Part shown: positions 18,114-27,367 of the stretch, in pieces
How the letters are laid out: each line of letters begins with the position of its first letter
Position numbering within the stretch: position 1 is the stretch's first letter
Source of the DNA: Bernardetia sp. MNP-M8
GTDB taxonomy: Bacteria > Bacteroidota > Bacteroidia > Cytophagales > Bernardetiaceae
Direction: 5' to 3'
DNA length: 64,000 nt
NCBI RefSeq assembly: GCF_037126285.1
Contig: NZ_CP147012.1
Span: 806,001 to 870,000, forward strand
Made by a program: the position numbers and the translations under genes
Notes under the pieces: model-generated
The model's database searches: none
Told to the model about the DNA's origin: nothing
Seen by the model: the letters and a program-made list of their open reading frames with translations, nothing else

Positions 18114-19439
18114 ATGGAACGCAAATCACAAGACAACATACCCACTAGCAAAGTACAAAGAGCTGCCAAGTTTGCTAAAACAGGAGTAAAATTAGGTGCA
18201 AATTACGTAAAACACTATGCTAAGAAAACAATAAACCCAAATCTTAGTCGTCAAGAATTAGATGATGCTAATGCTAGTGATGTATATGATACATTGAGTG
18301 AATTAAAAGGAAGTGCTTTGAAGGTAGCACAAATGATGTCGATGAGTGAAGGAATGCTTCCAAGCGCATACAGTGAAAAATTTAAAATGGCTCAATATAC
18401 TGCGCCCCCTTTATCCTTTCCATTGGTTGTCAAGACATTTAAGCAGTATTTGGGGAAAAGTCCGAATGATATTTTTGAGCAGTTTGACAAAGAGGCAATG
18501 AATGCAGCCTCTATTGGACAGGTTCATAAAGCAAAAATTGGAGACAAAACTTTTGCTGTCAAAATTCAATATCCAGGAGTAGCTGAAAGTATAGATTCTG
18601 ATTTGAGGATGGTAAAACCATTTGCCATGCAGATTTTAGGACTTAGCGAGCGTGATTTGGAAATTTACATGAAAGAAGTAGGCGACATGCTAAAGTCTGA
18701 AACCGATTACAATTTAGAATTAGCACGCTCACAGAAATTAGCTAAACTGACAAAAGAAGCTGTTCCAAATGCTATTTTTCCTGAATACTATCCTGAATAT
18801 TCATCAGAAAGAATTCTGACAATGGATTTTTTGGAAGGAATGCACCTAAAAGAGTTTTTGGCTACCAATCCGACACAAGAAGTAAAAAATAAAGCTGCTC
18901 AAACGCTTTGGGATTTTTATGATTATCAAATGCATGTCTTGAAAGAAGTTCATGCAGATCCACATCCAGGTAACTTCTTGATGAAAGAAGATGGCAGAGT
19001 TGGTTTTATTGATTTTGGAGCAGTAAAAGTTATTCCAGAAGAATATTATTTGCAGCATTTTAGTATTATGGAAAAAAATATATTGGAAGATGATGCTCAA
19101 TTAGAAACGGCTTTTGAAGGATTAGGATTTTTGATGGAAGACGATACACCACAACAGCGAGAATTTTTTAAAGGTGTTTTCAAGGAATTATTGTCACTTT
19201 CTATGAGACCTTTTCATAGTGATACATTTTATTTTGGAGATAAAAAATACTTCAATGATTTGAATGAGTTTGGAGAGCGTCTTTCTAAAATGCCTGAGCT
19301 TCGTAACTCAAAACAAGCAAGAGGTTCACAACACTCACTTTATTTAAATAGAACTTATTTTGGTCTATATTTCTTATTGCACGAACTTAATGCTACCGTA
19401 AATACAGATTCATATTGGTATAAAAATAAAGAAGCATAA
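18114..19439 (+). CDS. UbiB/ABC1/ADCK-family protein kinase-like protein
   Basis: 441 residues. It has the family-specific KxGQ-like motif (KGSALKVAQMMS at 65-76), the Ala-rich nucleotide loop AASIGQVHKA with AVKIQYPG as the VAVK lysine strand, HADPHPGNFLM as the catalytic loop and GFIDFGAVK as the DFG motif. Members are atypical kinases/ATPases tied to isoprenoid-quinone or lipid metabolism; the first Gln of KxGQ is shifted here. No C-terminal membrane helices are obvious. The stop codon lies inside a 29-bp direct repeat. Confidence 0.88.
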   Translation: MERKSQDNIPTSKVQRAAKFAKTGVKLGANYVKHYAKKTINPNLSRQELDDANASDVYDTLSELKGSALKVAQMMSMSEGMLPSAYSEKFKMAQYTAPPLSFPLVVKTFKQYLGKSPNDIFEQFDKEAMNAASIGQVHKAKIGDKTFAVKIQYPGVAESIDSDLRMVKPFAMQILGLSERDLEIYMKEVGDMLKSETDYNLELARSQKLAKLTKEAVPNAIFPEYYPEYSSERILTMDFLEGMHLKEFLATNPTQEVKNKAAQTLWDFYDYQMHVLKEVHADPHPGNFLMKEDGRVGFIDFGAVKVIPEEYYLQHFSIMEKNILEDDAQLETAFEGLGFLMEDDTPQQREFFKGVFKELLSLSMRPFHSDTFYFGDKKYFNDLNEFGERLSKMPELRNSKQARGSQHSLYLNRTYFGLYFLLHELNATVNTDSYWYKNKEA

Positions 19440-19464
19440 TTTTATTTTGAAATAACAGAACATA
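19436..19464. repeat. 29-bp direct repeat, left copy
   Basis: Matches 19540-19568 at 27 of 29 positions. It overlaps the stop codon of the UbiB-type gene. The two copies bracket a dispersed stem-loop repeat. Confidence 0.85.
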
Positions 19465-19467
19465 GAA

Positions 19468-19531
19468 GTTGTTTAAGAATGGGATTTGTGGATATATTTG
19501 TTGGTGTCGCTAAGCTAAAACACCAACAAAG
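19468..19531. repeat. Dispersed stem-loop repeat, copy A
   Basis: A ~64-bp unit whose right half is a hairpin (TTTGTTGGTGT ... ACACCAACAAA, 11-bp arms around CGCTAAGCTAAA). The reverse complement of 60210-60274 is similar over its whole length. Confidence 0.8.
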
Positions 19532-19539
19532 GCTTTGGA

Positions 19540-19568
19540 ATAATTTTATTTTGAAATAGCAGGACATA
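19540..19568. repeat. 29-bp direct repeat, right copy
   Basis: Second copy of 19436-19464, immediately before the terminator of the UbiB-type gene. Confidence 0.85.
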
Positions 19569-19571
19569 TTT

Positions 19572-19612
19572 AAGCCTATCAAATTCTTTTGAGTTTGATA
19601 GGCTTTTTTTGT
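19572..19612 (+). terminator. Terminator of the UbiB-type gene
   Basis: AAGCCTATCAAA pairs with TTTGATAGGCTT and is followed by a T-run. Confidence 0.85.
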
Positions 19613-19669
19613 GTAGTTGGCGAATTCAGCTCTTCAAAACTGAATAGAATTTAAACAATAAAAAATATT

Positions 19670-22600
19670 CTAGCGCACAATAGATATATATCCTGTAATT
19701 GGTTTTAAAGAATCACTAATTCTGATTCTATAATAATATGTTCCTTCAGCGAGTTTCATTCCATTGAGAAGTCCATTCCATTCTGTTTTATAGCCATTTT
19801 TTTGAGTGAAAAGTATCTTACCTGTTCTATCAAAAATTTCTATATCAGCATTTGGATAACGCTCTAAAAACGGAACTTGCCAAGTATCATTTGTACCATC
19901 GTTGTTAGGAGTAAATGTATTAGGAATTCCTGCAAAACAATCTCCATTTATTTCTACAAAAACGGTGTCAGCCGAACATTCATCAGCTTGGTAGATTATT
20001 TTATACATTCCTTGTGCAGATGTATTCAGATAAATTTCTCCACTCAAAGAGTCTAATTCAATTCCTGTATCATTTGTAAAGAAAAAGCCATTTTTTACTC
20101 CTGAAATTGTAGGTTTTGGATTAATTTCTAGCTTACAATAACTATCATAATCGTAACTAAAACGGGAATCAACAGGTTGTTGGCGAGTTAAAAAGTTTGA
20201 TACAGTAAACTCACAACCATTTGCATCTGTGATTCTGACCTCATATTTTTCGTTTTCATTTGGTTCTAAAGCCGAAATTTCATTTGTATTGATGGCAAGA
20301 GTATCTCTTTGATATGTCCAAACAGTTTGATAAGGTTCTGTTCCTCCTGTAATTAGTAAAGAAATTGCTCCATTATTCAACTCTGAATTACAGGTTGGTT
20401 CTTTAATAATAAAATTACCTTCTAATTTTTGAGGTTCTGCAACTTCAATAAGTAATGAATCCTGACAGCCCAAATCATCAATTACTTTTACTTTATAATT
20501 TCCCTTCTTGAGATTTTCTAAAGAACTATTTGTACTTCCATTTTCCCACAGAATTTGATAATCATCAAAAGCTCCTGTGATTTCTAGTTCAATTTTACCA
20601 TCATTTCCACCAAAACAAGATACATTGGTAGTTTTGGCTTCCACTTTTAGATTTGAAACTTCAATTAAAACTACATTGCTATACTTTGCATCACAGTTGT
20701 AGAATGAATTAGGAGTTACTTTTCTTCTAAAGTAAGTAGAAGTAAATAACTCTTGAGGTTGATAATTGAGTGTGGTGTCTAAATCTGTCCAATTCAAACT
20801 ATCTATAGAAGATTGCCACAAATACGTGTGTCCAACCAAAGAAGAATCCCCTGTCAAGAGGCTAGGATTTTCCTCTCTACAAACTCGTTGAGAAGAAGAA
20901 ATAATATTGTTTTTTACTCCTGCAAAATTTATTCTGACAGTATCCACCACTGTACAAAATCCATTATCTACCCAAACAGTATAAATACCTTCTTCTGAAA
21001 TGGTTATGCTTGGAGTCGAATCCCCTGTACTCCATAGGTAGTCAATTCCTGTTTCGGTAGCAATAAGTTGATATTCAAATGGTTCACAAAAAGTAGTATC
21101 TTTAAAATTCTCATTTGGAAAATTATTATCAGGAACAGTAAATTCTGTAACAATTGCTTTTTCAGAAGTTAGAATTAATCTAGGAACACTATCATTTTTT
21201 ACTTTTACATAATATGTACCTATTCGTTTGGCAGCAAAAACAGAATCTGTTGCATTTTTGATAGAGTCTCCATTAAAAAACCATTGATATTGATTAAATT
21301 CTCCTCTTGTTTGCACTTGCAAATAACAAGGTTGAATAATTGGAATATTTTGTTGAGGAGAGTAAGTAAAATTAGGAATTTTCTTTATATGACCTTCCAA
21401 ATCTCCAAAAGTCAGGTTATTATTACTAACATTGATGACTTGTAAGCGTGTCAAAGAATCTATATTTTCTATTGATGAGAACTTATTTCTACTCAAATCT
21501 AATGTTCTGAGAGTAGAAGAAGGAGTAAAGAAAGAACGTGGTATTTCTCCTTCCAAACTATTTGTAGAAGCTCTAAAAGTTTGAATTTTGCTCATATTTC
21601 CTATTTGAGCAGGCAGAGTTCCTTCAAATTTATTGGCAGAAATATCAAAAGAAGTAAGAGAAACAATAGAAGCTACCTTTATGGGAATTTGTCCTTTGAG
21701 TTTATTATTATTTAATTTTATTGTAGCTAAATTTTTCAATGTATAAAATTCTATTTTATCAAAATCTTCTAAATTATTATATGATACATCTAAATAAGTT
21801 AGATTAGGAAAATAATCGAAAGAACCTACAGAGGTTTCTGCACTATTGAGAAGCTTGGTTTGAAAAAGATTGTACGACAAATCCAAATAGCTAAGTTTGC
21901 TAGGTAAATTTAAGCCAACAGGCAAAACATCTTTAAATTTATTACGAGAAAGAATTAATGTTTTTAAAGAAGGAGAATAATAAAATCGTATAGGTATTGT
22001 GCCTGAGAATGAATTATTTGATAAGTTGCAAGTTACTAATTTAGGTAAATTAGTGATAGGCAGAGGAAGTTCTCCTGAAAGTTTATTATTTTGTAGTAAA
22101 AGTGTTTGTAGGTTTTTTAAGTTTGAAATCAGCGCACTAATATAGAGTTTGTATTCATTGTTTGATAAATCTAAATAAGTCAGTTTGCTCAACTCATACA
22201 ACAAACGTGGTAATACTCTATTTCTTCCTAGTCTATTTGAAGCAGCTGACAAAACTCTTAAATTTGGCATAGCTGAAACAATAAGCCCCAAATCGGAATC
22301 AAACGCATTAGAAGCTAAATAAAATTCTTCTAAGAGCGTTAAGTTTGTCAATGAAGCTGGTAAAGCACCCGAAAAACGACAACTTGAAATATTAAACGTT
22401 TTAAGTTTTTTGAATTCTCCAAATTCGTTTTGCATTCTTCCATTAAAACTATTGGAGTTTATATATAACTCTTGCAAATTAGTCAATAAGAAGAAACCTG
22501 TTGTATCTGAAATAGGCGCAGTAAATCCATTTTGAGACATATCAAGATAGGTAAGTTGGCGCATTTGTCCAAATATAGAAGGTACATTTCCATAGCTTTC

Positions 22601-22987
22601 TTTGTATTTAGTTCCTGCCATACTAAAGACTTTTAACTTATAAAGCATAGTAAGCATTTCCAAAGAACCTGTCAGATTATTAAAAGAAATATTCAAACTT
22701 CTTAATTCAGAAAGATTGCCTAATGAACTTGGAAGACTGTCAGTAAGATTACGTCTACTAAAATTAAGACCAACCACACGCTGATTCTGTACTGTTACAC
22801 CATTCCAAGTCGTGATTTTTTGATCTAACTTCCAAGTATTAATCCAACCAGAACCATTAGTAGATTGATAAATATCTACCAAAACTAAAGAATCGCTTTC
22901 TATAACAGTCATTTGTGCAAAACCATATATAGAAAAAGAGAGATAAAAAAATAGAACAAATAAAAGAGTAAATAAATATTTTTTCAT
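19670..22987 (-). CDS. Leucine-rich repeat surface protein with SprB-like repeat and T9SS type B tail
   Basis: 1105 residues. A signal peptide (about 1-24) precedes a leucine-rich repeat block of roughly residues 70-545, with units such as LTYLDLSNNxF and LxGxIPxxxxxL of the plant/bacterial extracellular LRR type. Ig-like segments follow (about 555-780), then an SprB-like repeat (NVSCFGGNDGKIELEITGA) and a second similar unit. The last ~87 residues (NTFTPNNDGTNDTW ... EGTYYYRI) are a gliding-motility-associated C-terminal domain, the type B T9SS signal. It is exported and attached to the cell surface; adhesion or protein binding is the likely role. Confidence 0.93.
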   Translation of the reverse strand: MKKYLFTLLFVLFFYLSFSIYGFAQMTVIESDSLVLVDIYQSTNGSGWINTWKLDQKITTWNGVTVQNQRVVGLNFSRRNLTDSLPSSLGNLSELRSLNISFNNLTGSLEMLTMLYKLKVFSMAGTKYKESYGNVPSIFGQMRQLTYLDMSQNGFTAPISDTTGFFLLTNLQELYINSNSFNGRMQNEFGEFKKLKTFNISSCRFSGALPASLTNLTLLEEFYLASNAFDSDLGLIVSAMPNLRVLSAASNRLGRNRVLPRLLYELSKLTYLDLSNNEYKLYISALISNLKNLQTLLLQNNKLSGELPLPITNLPKLVTCNLSNNSFSGTIPIRFYYSPSLKTLILSRNKFKDVLPVGLNLPSKLSYLDLSYNLFQTKLLNSAETSVGSFDYFPNLTYLDVSYNNLEDFDKIEFYTLKNLATIKLNNNKLKGQIPIKVASIVSLTSFDISANKFEGTLPAQIGNMSKIQTFRASTNSLEGEIPRSFFTPSSTLRTLDLSRNKFSSIENIDSLTRLQVINVSNNNLTFGDLEGHIKKIPNFTYSPQQNIPIIQPCYLQVQTRGEFNQYQWFFNGDSIKNATDSVFAAKRIGTYYVKVKNDSVPRLILTSEKAIVTEFTVPDNNFPNENFKDTTFCEPFEYQLIATETGIDYLWSTGDSTPSITISEEGIYTVWVDNGFCTVVDTVRINFAGVKNNIISSSQRVCREENPSLLTGDSSLVGHTYLWQSSIDSLNWTDLDTTLNYQPQELFTSTYFRRKVTPNSFYNCDAKYSNVVLIEVSNLKVEAKTTNVSCFGGNDGKIELEITGAFDDYQILWENGSTNSSLENLKKGNYKVKVIDDLGCQDSLLIEVAEPQKLEGNFIIKEPTCNSELNNGAISLLITGGTEPYQTVWTYQRDTLAINTNEISALEPNENEKYEVRITDANGCEFTVSNFLTRQQPVDSRFSYDYDSYCKLEINPKPTISGVKNGFFFTNDTGIELDSLSGEIYLNTSAQGMYKIIYQADECSADTVFVEINGDCFAGIPNTFTPNNDGTNDTWQVPFLERYPNADIEIFDRTGKILFTQKNGYKTEWNGLLNGMKLAEGTYYYRIRISDSLKPITGYISIVR

Positions 22988-23531
22988 TTTACATTTTGTA
23001 GAAAAGGGGAAAAAAAATAATTAGTTGATAGAATTTAAATAGAGGAAAATATATTTTGATATATTTTGAAACAATATGATAATTTCAAATAAAATAAACT
23101 TAAAATCAATGCTACTAGCACGGCTGTAACTTTTAAGTGTATATTACAAAATTCCCACCAATATTTATGTTTTTTTATAAAGACAAAATTCTTTCTAAAA
23201 AATAGTAAAGACTTTATGTCTGTTGCGTTTTTTTAGAGTTTAAAACTAAAAATTTCTTTTTTTGTTAAAATGCTCATTTATTATTTAAATGAATTTGGGA
23301 TTAGAAATACTATATGTCACCATTGAGACATCGCAAACAGCAAAAAGAATTATTTTATAACGAAACCATTGTCATTGTCGCAAAGAAGATTTATTAGAAA
23401 GATTGAAAAGCGATTAGTATCAAAAGTTTTCTCTACAACTTGAAATATTGTAATTTATCAGTAAAACAAGTAATTTAGCTTTATTGAATAATAAGCTATA
23501 CTGATTTTGTAAATCGTAATTTTTAATTGAT
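22988..23531. other. 544-bp intergenic region, no gene seen
   Basis: Divergent region between the LRR protein and hutU. It is strongly AT-rich. I see no tRNA, aptamer or convincing protein. A 27-codon open frame at 23314-23397 lacks support. It must contain both promoters. Confidence 0.5.
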
Positions 23532-25202
23532 ATGACCATACACAACGCAACCGAAAAAGGTGCAACACCCACAGGAATAAAATTAAATACAAAAGGCTGG
23601 CAACAAGAAGCCGTTTTGAGAATGCTCTACAATAATCTTGACCCAGATGTAGCCGAAAGACCAGAAGACTTAGTGGTTTATGGTGGAATTGGAAAAGCTG
23701 CTAGAAACTGGGAATCTTTTGATTTGATTGTAAAGGCTCTAAAAAATATGTCTGATGAGCAAACACTTTTGATTCAGTCGGGAAAGCCGATTGCCATTTT
23801 ACCCACTCACAAAGATGCTCCTCGTGTCTTGATTTCGAATTCTATGCTTGTTCCTCGTTGGGCAACTTGGGATCACTTCAACGAATTAGACAAAAAAGGT
23901 TTGATGATGTACGGACAAATGACAGCAGGTTCGTGGATTTATATTGGAACACAAGGAATTGTACAGGGAACGTATGAAACCTACGCCGAATTAGCAAGAC
24001 AACATTACAACGGAACACTCAAAAATACGCTTAATGTTACGGCAGGACTTGGTGGAATGGGTGGAGCGCAACCACTTGCAATCACAATGAACGAAGGAGT
24101 TTGTTTGGCTGCTGAAATGGAAGAATGGAGAATAGACAAACGCTTAGAAACTCGTTATTTAGATGAAAAGTATTTTGATATTGATAAAGCCATTGATGCA
24201 GCATTAGAATATAAAAAAGAAGGCAAAAACAAATCTATCGGTGTCGTTTGTAATATCATTGATTTACTTCAAAGATTGATTGATAGAAATATTACTCCTG
24301 ACACGCTTACCGACCAAACATCTGCTCACGATGCTTTAAACGGCTATTTTCCAGAAAATATGAGTGTTGAAGAAGCCAATACATTAAGAGATGCAAACCC
24401 AAAAGATTATACCGAACGCTCACTAGATACAATGGCGCACCACGTAAAACAAATGTTAGAGCTTCAAAAGCGAGGTGCAATTACATTTGATTATGGAAAT
24501 AACCTAAGAGGACAAGCATTAGACCAACGCAATGTAAAAAATGCCTTTGATTTCCCCGGATTTGTTCCTGCTTATATTCGTCCTTTGTTTTGTGAGGGAA
24601 AAGGCCCTTTTCGTTTTGTGGCTCTTTCGGGCGATGAACAAGATATTTTTGAGTGTGATAAGGTTTTGTTAGAATTATTCCCTGAAAATGAATCGTTGCA
24701 CCGTTGGATAAAAATGGCACAAGAACGCATTGCTTTTCAAGGTTTGCCAGCTCGTATTTGTTGGTTGAGTTTGGGAGAACGACAAAAGGCAGCTTTAGCA
24801 TTTAATGAGCTTGTCAAAAATGGAACGCTAAAAGCTCCTATCGTAATTGGAAGAGACCATTTGGATAGTGGTTCGGTGGCTTCTCCAAACCGAGAAACCG
24901 AAGCGATGCTAGACGGTTCGGATGCTGTGGCAGATTGGCCTATCTTGAACGCCCTTATCAATACGGCTGGTGGTGCGACGTGGGTTTCGATACATCACGG
25001 AGGAGGCGTAGGAATGGGATATTCTATCCACGCAGGAATGGTTATTTTGGCAGACGGAACAAAAGAAGCTCACGAAAGACTCAAACGAGTTTTACATAAC
25101 GACCCTGCTATGGGTGTGCTTCGTCATGCTGATGCAGGTTATCAAAAAGCCTTAGAATGGGCAGAAGAATTTAATCTGAATTTGAAGAAGAATTTGGGGT
25201 AG
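23532..25202 (+). CDS. hutU: Urocanate hydratase
   Basis: 556 residues, normal length. Characteristic segments are [40 protein letters not shown], the NAD-binding [10 protein letters not shown], and [17 protein letters not shown] with [15 protein letters not shown] near the end. It converts urocanate to imidazolonepropionate, the second step of histidine breakdown, in the cytoplasm with tightly bound NAD+. The other hut genes (hutH, hutI, hutG) are not in this window, so it is not in a hut operon here. It ends at a bidirectional terminator. Confidence 0.97.
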   Translation: MTIHNATEKGATPTGIKLNTKGWQQEAVLRMLYNNLDPDVAERPEDLVVYGGIGKAARNWESFDLIVKALKNMSDEQTLLIQSGKPIAILPTHKDAPRVLISNSMLVPRWATWDHFNELDKKGLMMYGQMTAGSWIYIGTQGIVQGTYETYAELARQHYNGTLKNTLNVTAGLGGMGGAQPLAITMNEGVCLAAEMEEWRIDKRLETRYLDEKYFDIDKAIDAALEYKKEGKNKSIGVVCNIIDLLQRLIDRNITPDTLTDQTSAHDALNGYFPENMSVEEANTLRDANPKDYTERSLDTMAHHVKQMLELQKRGAITFDYGNNLRGQALDQRNVKNAFDFPGFVPAYIRPLFCEGKGPFRFVALSGDEQDIFECDKVLLELFPENESLHRWIKMAQERIAFQGLPARICWLSLGERQKAALAFNELVKNGTLKAPIVIGRDHLDSGSVASPNRETEAMLDGSDAVADWPILNALINTAGGATWVSIHHGGGVGMGYSIHAGMVILADGTKEAHERLKRVLHNDPAMGVLRHADAGYQKALEWAEEFNLNLKKNLG

Positions 25203-25221
25203 ATTCTTTTCTTTTTTAGTG

Positions 25222-25257
25222 AAAAAGCAGTTACTTTTTGGGTAACTGCTTTTTTGT
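25222..25257. terminator. Bidirectional terminator between hutU and the HsdR_N gene
   Basis: AAAAGCAGTTAC pairs with GTAACTGCTTTT, T-rich on both sides, between convergent genes. It almost touches the stop codon at 25259. Confidence 0.85.
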
Positions 25258-25258
25258 T

Positions 25259-26320
25259 TTATGCTTCATAATACTCTACAACATCTAATATTTCTTTCTC
25301 ATAATTATAAATTTCATCTATTGATACAATAGAATGTTTTGTTTCATTTTTATTTTCATCAAATACACTTAAATACTTTTTAGTTGCTGAATTCAGATAT
25401 AATCTACAAATAGGTTTTCTATTATTATCATCTAATAAAACACCAAAATAAGATTGTGTATCTCTATGTGCAATACGTTCAATAGGTAATTTTCTTCTAA
25501 GAATAGCGACAATTACTCTATAAGCATCTAACTCTTCTTCTGTGGTATCTATTTTACTAACTTCTTCTTCAATTACTTCTTCTGCCTCTTGTTCTTTTTC
25601 TGATTCAGCTTCTTTATTTAAAGCTGCGTTCAATCTACTATTAACTCTTTCACTAAGCATCTGACTAAATGCTTTTTGAACTAACTCTGTAAACTCTTCC
25701 ATAACAGAAGCTGTCAATCTTCCTGAATAAACTTTATTTGCAAATAGTTTCACAAACTCTGGAGAAGGAGATTGAATTTCTTTGCTTATAGCATTTCTTA
25801 TTTCTCTTGAATATTTTAATGAACTTGCATTATTAAATATCTTATCTACATCAAAGTTAGATTTGTGAAATTTTTCTATTTCCTTTATTACACTCTCTTT
25901 CAAATCTGTAAGATTAAATTCTAAAAATGGTTTTTCATCCATTTTATTAGATTCTTCTAAATCTGTATAAAACCTATACTCAATACCATTTGTAAGTAAT
26001 GAAAACTTTGTTTTAGTTACATGAAAGTAACGAAATAGTTGAGAACCATGTATATCTAACTTTTGCTTCCAATTTTTGCATTCTATTATCAAAATAGGAA
26101 CATCATTTTGAAAAATTGCATAATCTACTTTTTCGCCTTTTTTTAGCCCTAAGTCGGCTGTAAACTCAGGAACAACTTCAGTTGGATCAAAGGTATCATA
26201 ACCTAAAAGATTGATGAATGGAAGTACAAAAGCATGTTTTGTCGATTCTTCTGTTTCTATTCTATCTTTTAATTGTTCAATTTTATCAGCAAGAGCTTTG
26301 AGTTTATTTGCTATTTCCAT
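25259..26320 (-). CDS. Orphan type I restriction HsdR N-terminal-like nuclease domain protein
   Basis: 353 residues. Residues 25-130 match the HsdR_N/PD-(D/E)XK pattern: an N-terminal Glu, FINLLGYDTFDPTEVVPEF, the acidic residue in EKVDYAIF and the core IIECKNW. The middle is charged, with an acidic stretch around residues 235-260 (EKEQEAEEVIEEEVSK), and the C-terminal ~85 residues form a separate domain. There is no helicase motor and no HsdM or HsdS nearby, so it is not a full restriction system. Such stand-alone proteins are often annotated as type I restriction enzyme N-terminal domain proteins; DNA binding or cleavage is inferred. Confidence 0.8.
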   Translation of the reverse strand: MEIANKLKALADKIEQLKDRIETEESTKHAFVLPFINLLGYDTFDPTEVVPEFTADLGLKKGEKVDYAIFQNDVPILIIECKNWKQKLDIHGSQLFRYFHVTKTKFSLLTNGIEYRFYTDLEESNKMDEKPFLEFNLTDLKESVIKEIEKFHKSNFDVDKIFNNASSLKYSREIRNAISKEIQSPSPEFVKLFANKVYSGRLTASVMEEFTELVQKAFSQMLSERVNSRLNAALNKEAESEKEQEAEEVIEEEVSKIDTTEEELDAYRVIVAILRRKLPIERIAHRDTQSYFGVLLDDNNRKPICRLYLNSATKKYLSVFDENKNETKHSIVSIDEIYNYEKEILDVVEYYEA

Positions 26321-26448
26321 AATATAATAATTGTAGTTAGTTGGAAGTCAGGTCTTTTTTTACAATTATACATTTTTTATTAGACTTTTCAACACAAATT
26401 TTTTTTTTTCACTATAAAGTAAACCTTATCACAGTTTGTATTAAGGTA

Positions 26449-26469
26449 GTTCAGACATCTTGTCTGAAC
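26449..26469. repeat. Short palindrome
   Basis: GTTCAGACA-TCT-TGTCTGAAC, 9-bp perfect arms. Confidence 0.5.
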
Positions 26470-26495
26470 ACAAAAAACACTATTTTATCCTATTC

Positions 26496-26514
26496 AACAG
26501 TCTGGAAGACTGTT
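26496..26514. repeat. Short palindrome with ATAC tail
   Basis: AACAGTCT-GGA-AGACTGTT followed by ATAC. GGAAGTCTGTGATAC at about 4989-5003 looks like a right half of the same thing. Confidence 0.5.
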
Positions 26515-26674
26515 ATACAAAAATATACTCTAAAACTTCTTTTTATCAAAAAAGTGTTGTTTCAATACAAATGACTTTTTTTTAGTAAGACTAAATGTAA
26601 TAAAATTATCAACCCTATATTAAATAAAGATAGACGATCTACAAATGTTCCATCAAACTCTATCTAGTGTATAT

Positions 26675-27118
26675 TTATTCTTGAAACTCTTCTCTAATTT
26701 TCATCAATATTTTTCCAAGTTTATTTTTTCCTTTTCCATCTAATCCATCTCCCCAATAATCATCATTTTCGGTATGTTCGACAAGGATAGCATCTTGTGT
26801 AGATAGTAATAATTCTTTCAAGTCTTCATGCTGAGTAAACTTTGCCTTAACAGCTTCGTACATAATATTATCTTTCATATTATCCCAATTTTTACGCATT
26901 TTCACCTTTCTAGTTCTTCCCATTTCTGCTGCTTTCATGGGACTTGATGCCTTTCTAATGTTGTTTTCATATTCTGTTCCAGAAAATTTTTGAGCGTGAA
27001 AATAGTGTTCAGAAGTTTGCCAAATTTTGCCTTTTATCTTGATGGGGTATAAAGCAAAATTAGAAAACTGTCCGTAGGCATTGCTTACACTATAAAAAAA
27101 TATACTATCGTTTTCCAT
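26675..27118 (-). CDS. NADAR family protein (YbiA-like)
   Basis: 147 residues, normal for a single NADAR domain. Motifs include FFYSVSNAYGQFSNFALYPI, the WQTSEHYFHAQKF helix, the GRTRKVKMRKNWD region and the ENDDYWGDGLDGKGKNKLGKIL C-terminus. Known members are N-glycosidases acting on damaged riboflavin intermediates, and some remove ADP-ribose from guanine in DNA, opposing DarT-type toxins. No DarT-like gene is adjacent. It lies between two nuclease-like genes on the same strand. Confidence 0.92.
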   Translation of the reverse strand: MENDSIFFYSVSNAYGQFSNFALYPIKIKGKIWQTSEHYFHAQKFSGTEYENNIRKASSPMKAAEMGRTRKVKMRKNWDNMKDNIMYEAVKAKFTQHEDLKELLLSTQDAILVEHTENDDYWGDGLDGKGKNKLGKILMKIREEFQE

Positions 27119-27367
27119 TTTTCGATAAGTTAGGAGAGAAGAAGATATTTATGAAAATAACAAGAGAAAACATATCACATATATATAATAACAAGCGCAA
27201 TAGAATTCATAAGCACAACCCATGAATTATCCTTCTTTTGGCTTTTGTAATAAAATGTTTGAGATATTCTTTTGCCTACTCTTCTTGATTTCTATTAAAG
27301 TTCTGTTCTAAATTTTCTACTTCAAAGGATTTTATAGGTTAATTTTTAAATTCTCTTTAGAAATAGA

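Larger units (their letters stand above)
26321..26674. other. Intergenic region with two small palindromes
   Basis: 354 bp between two minus-strand genes. It contains the palindromes at 26449-26469 and 26496-26514. A 77-codon plus-strand frame overlaps them but has low-complexity composition and no family resemblance. Confidence 0.5.

Noticed and set aside
23314-23397. 27-codon open frame in the hutU upstream region
   Set aside because: Too short, no family resemblance, no promoter placed for it.
26341-26574. 77-codon plus-strand frame between the HsdR_N and NADAR genes
   Set aside because: Low-complexity composition, overlaps palindromes, no family resemblance.
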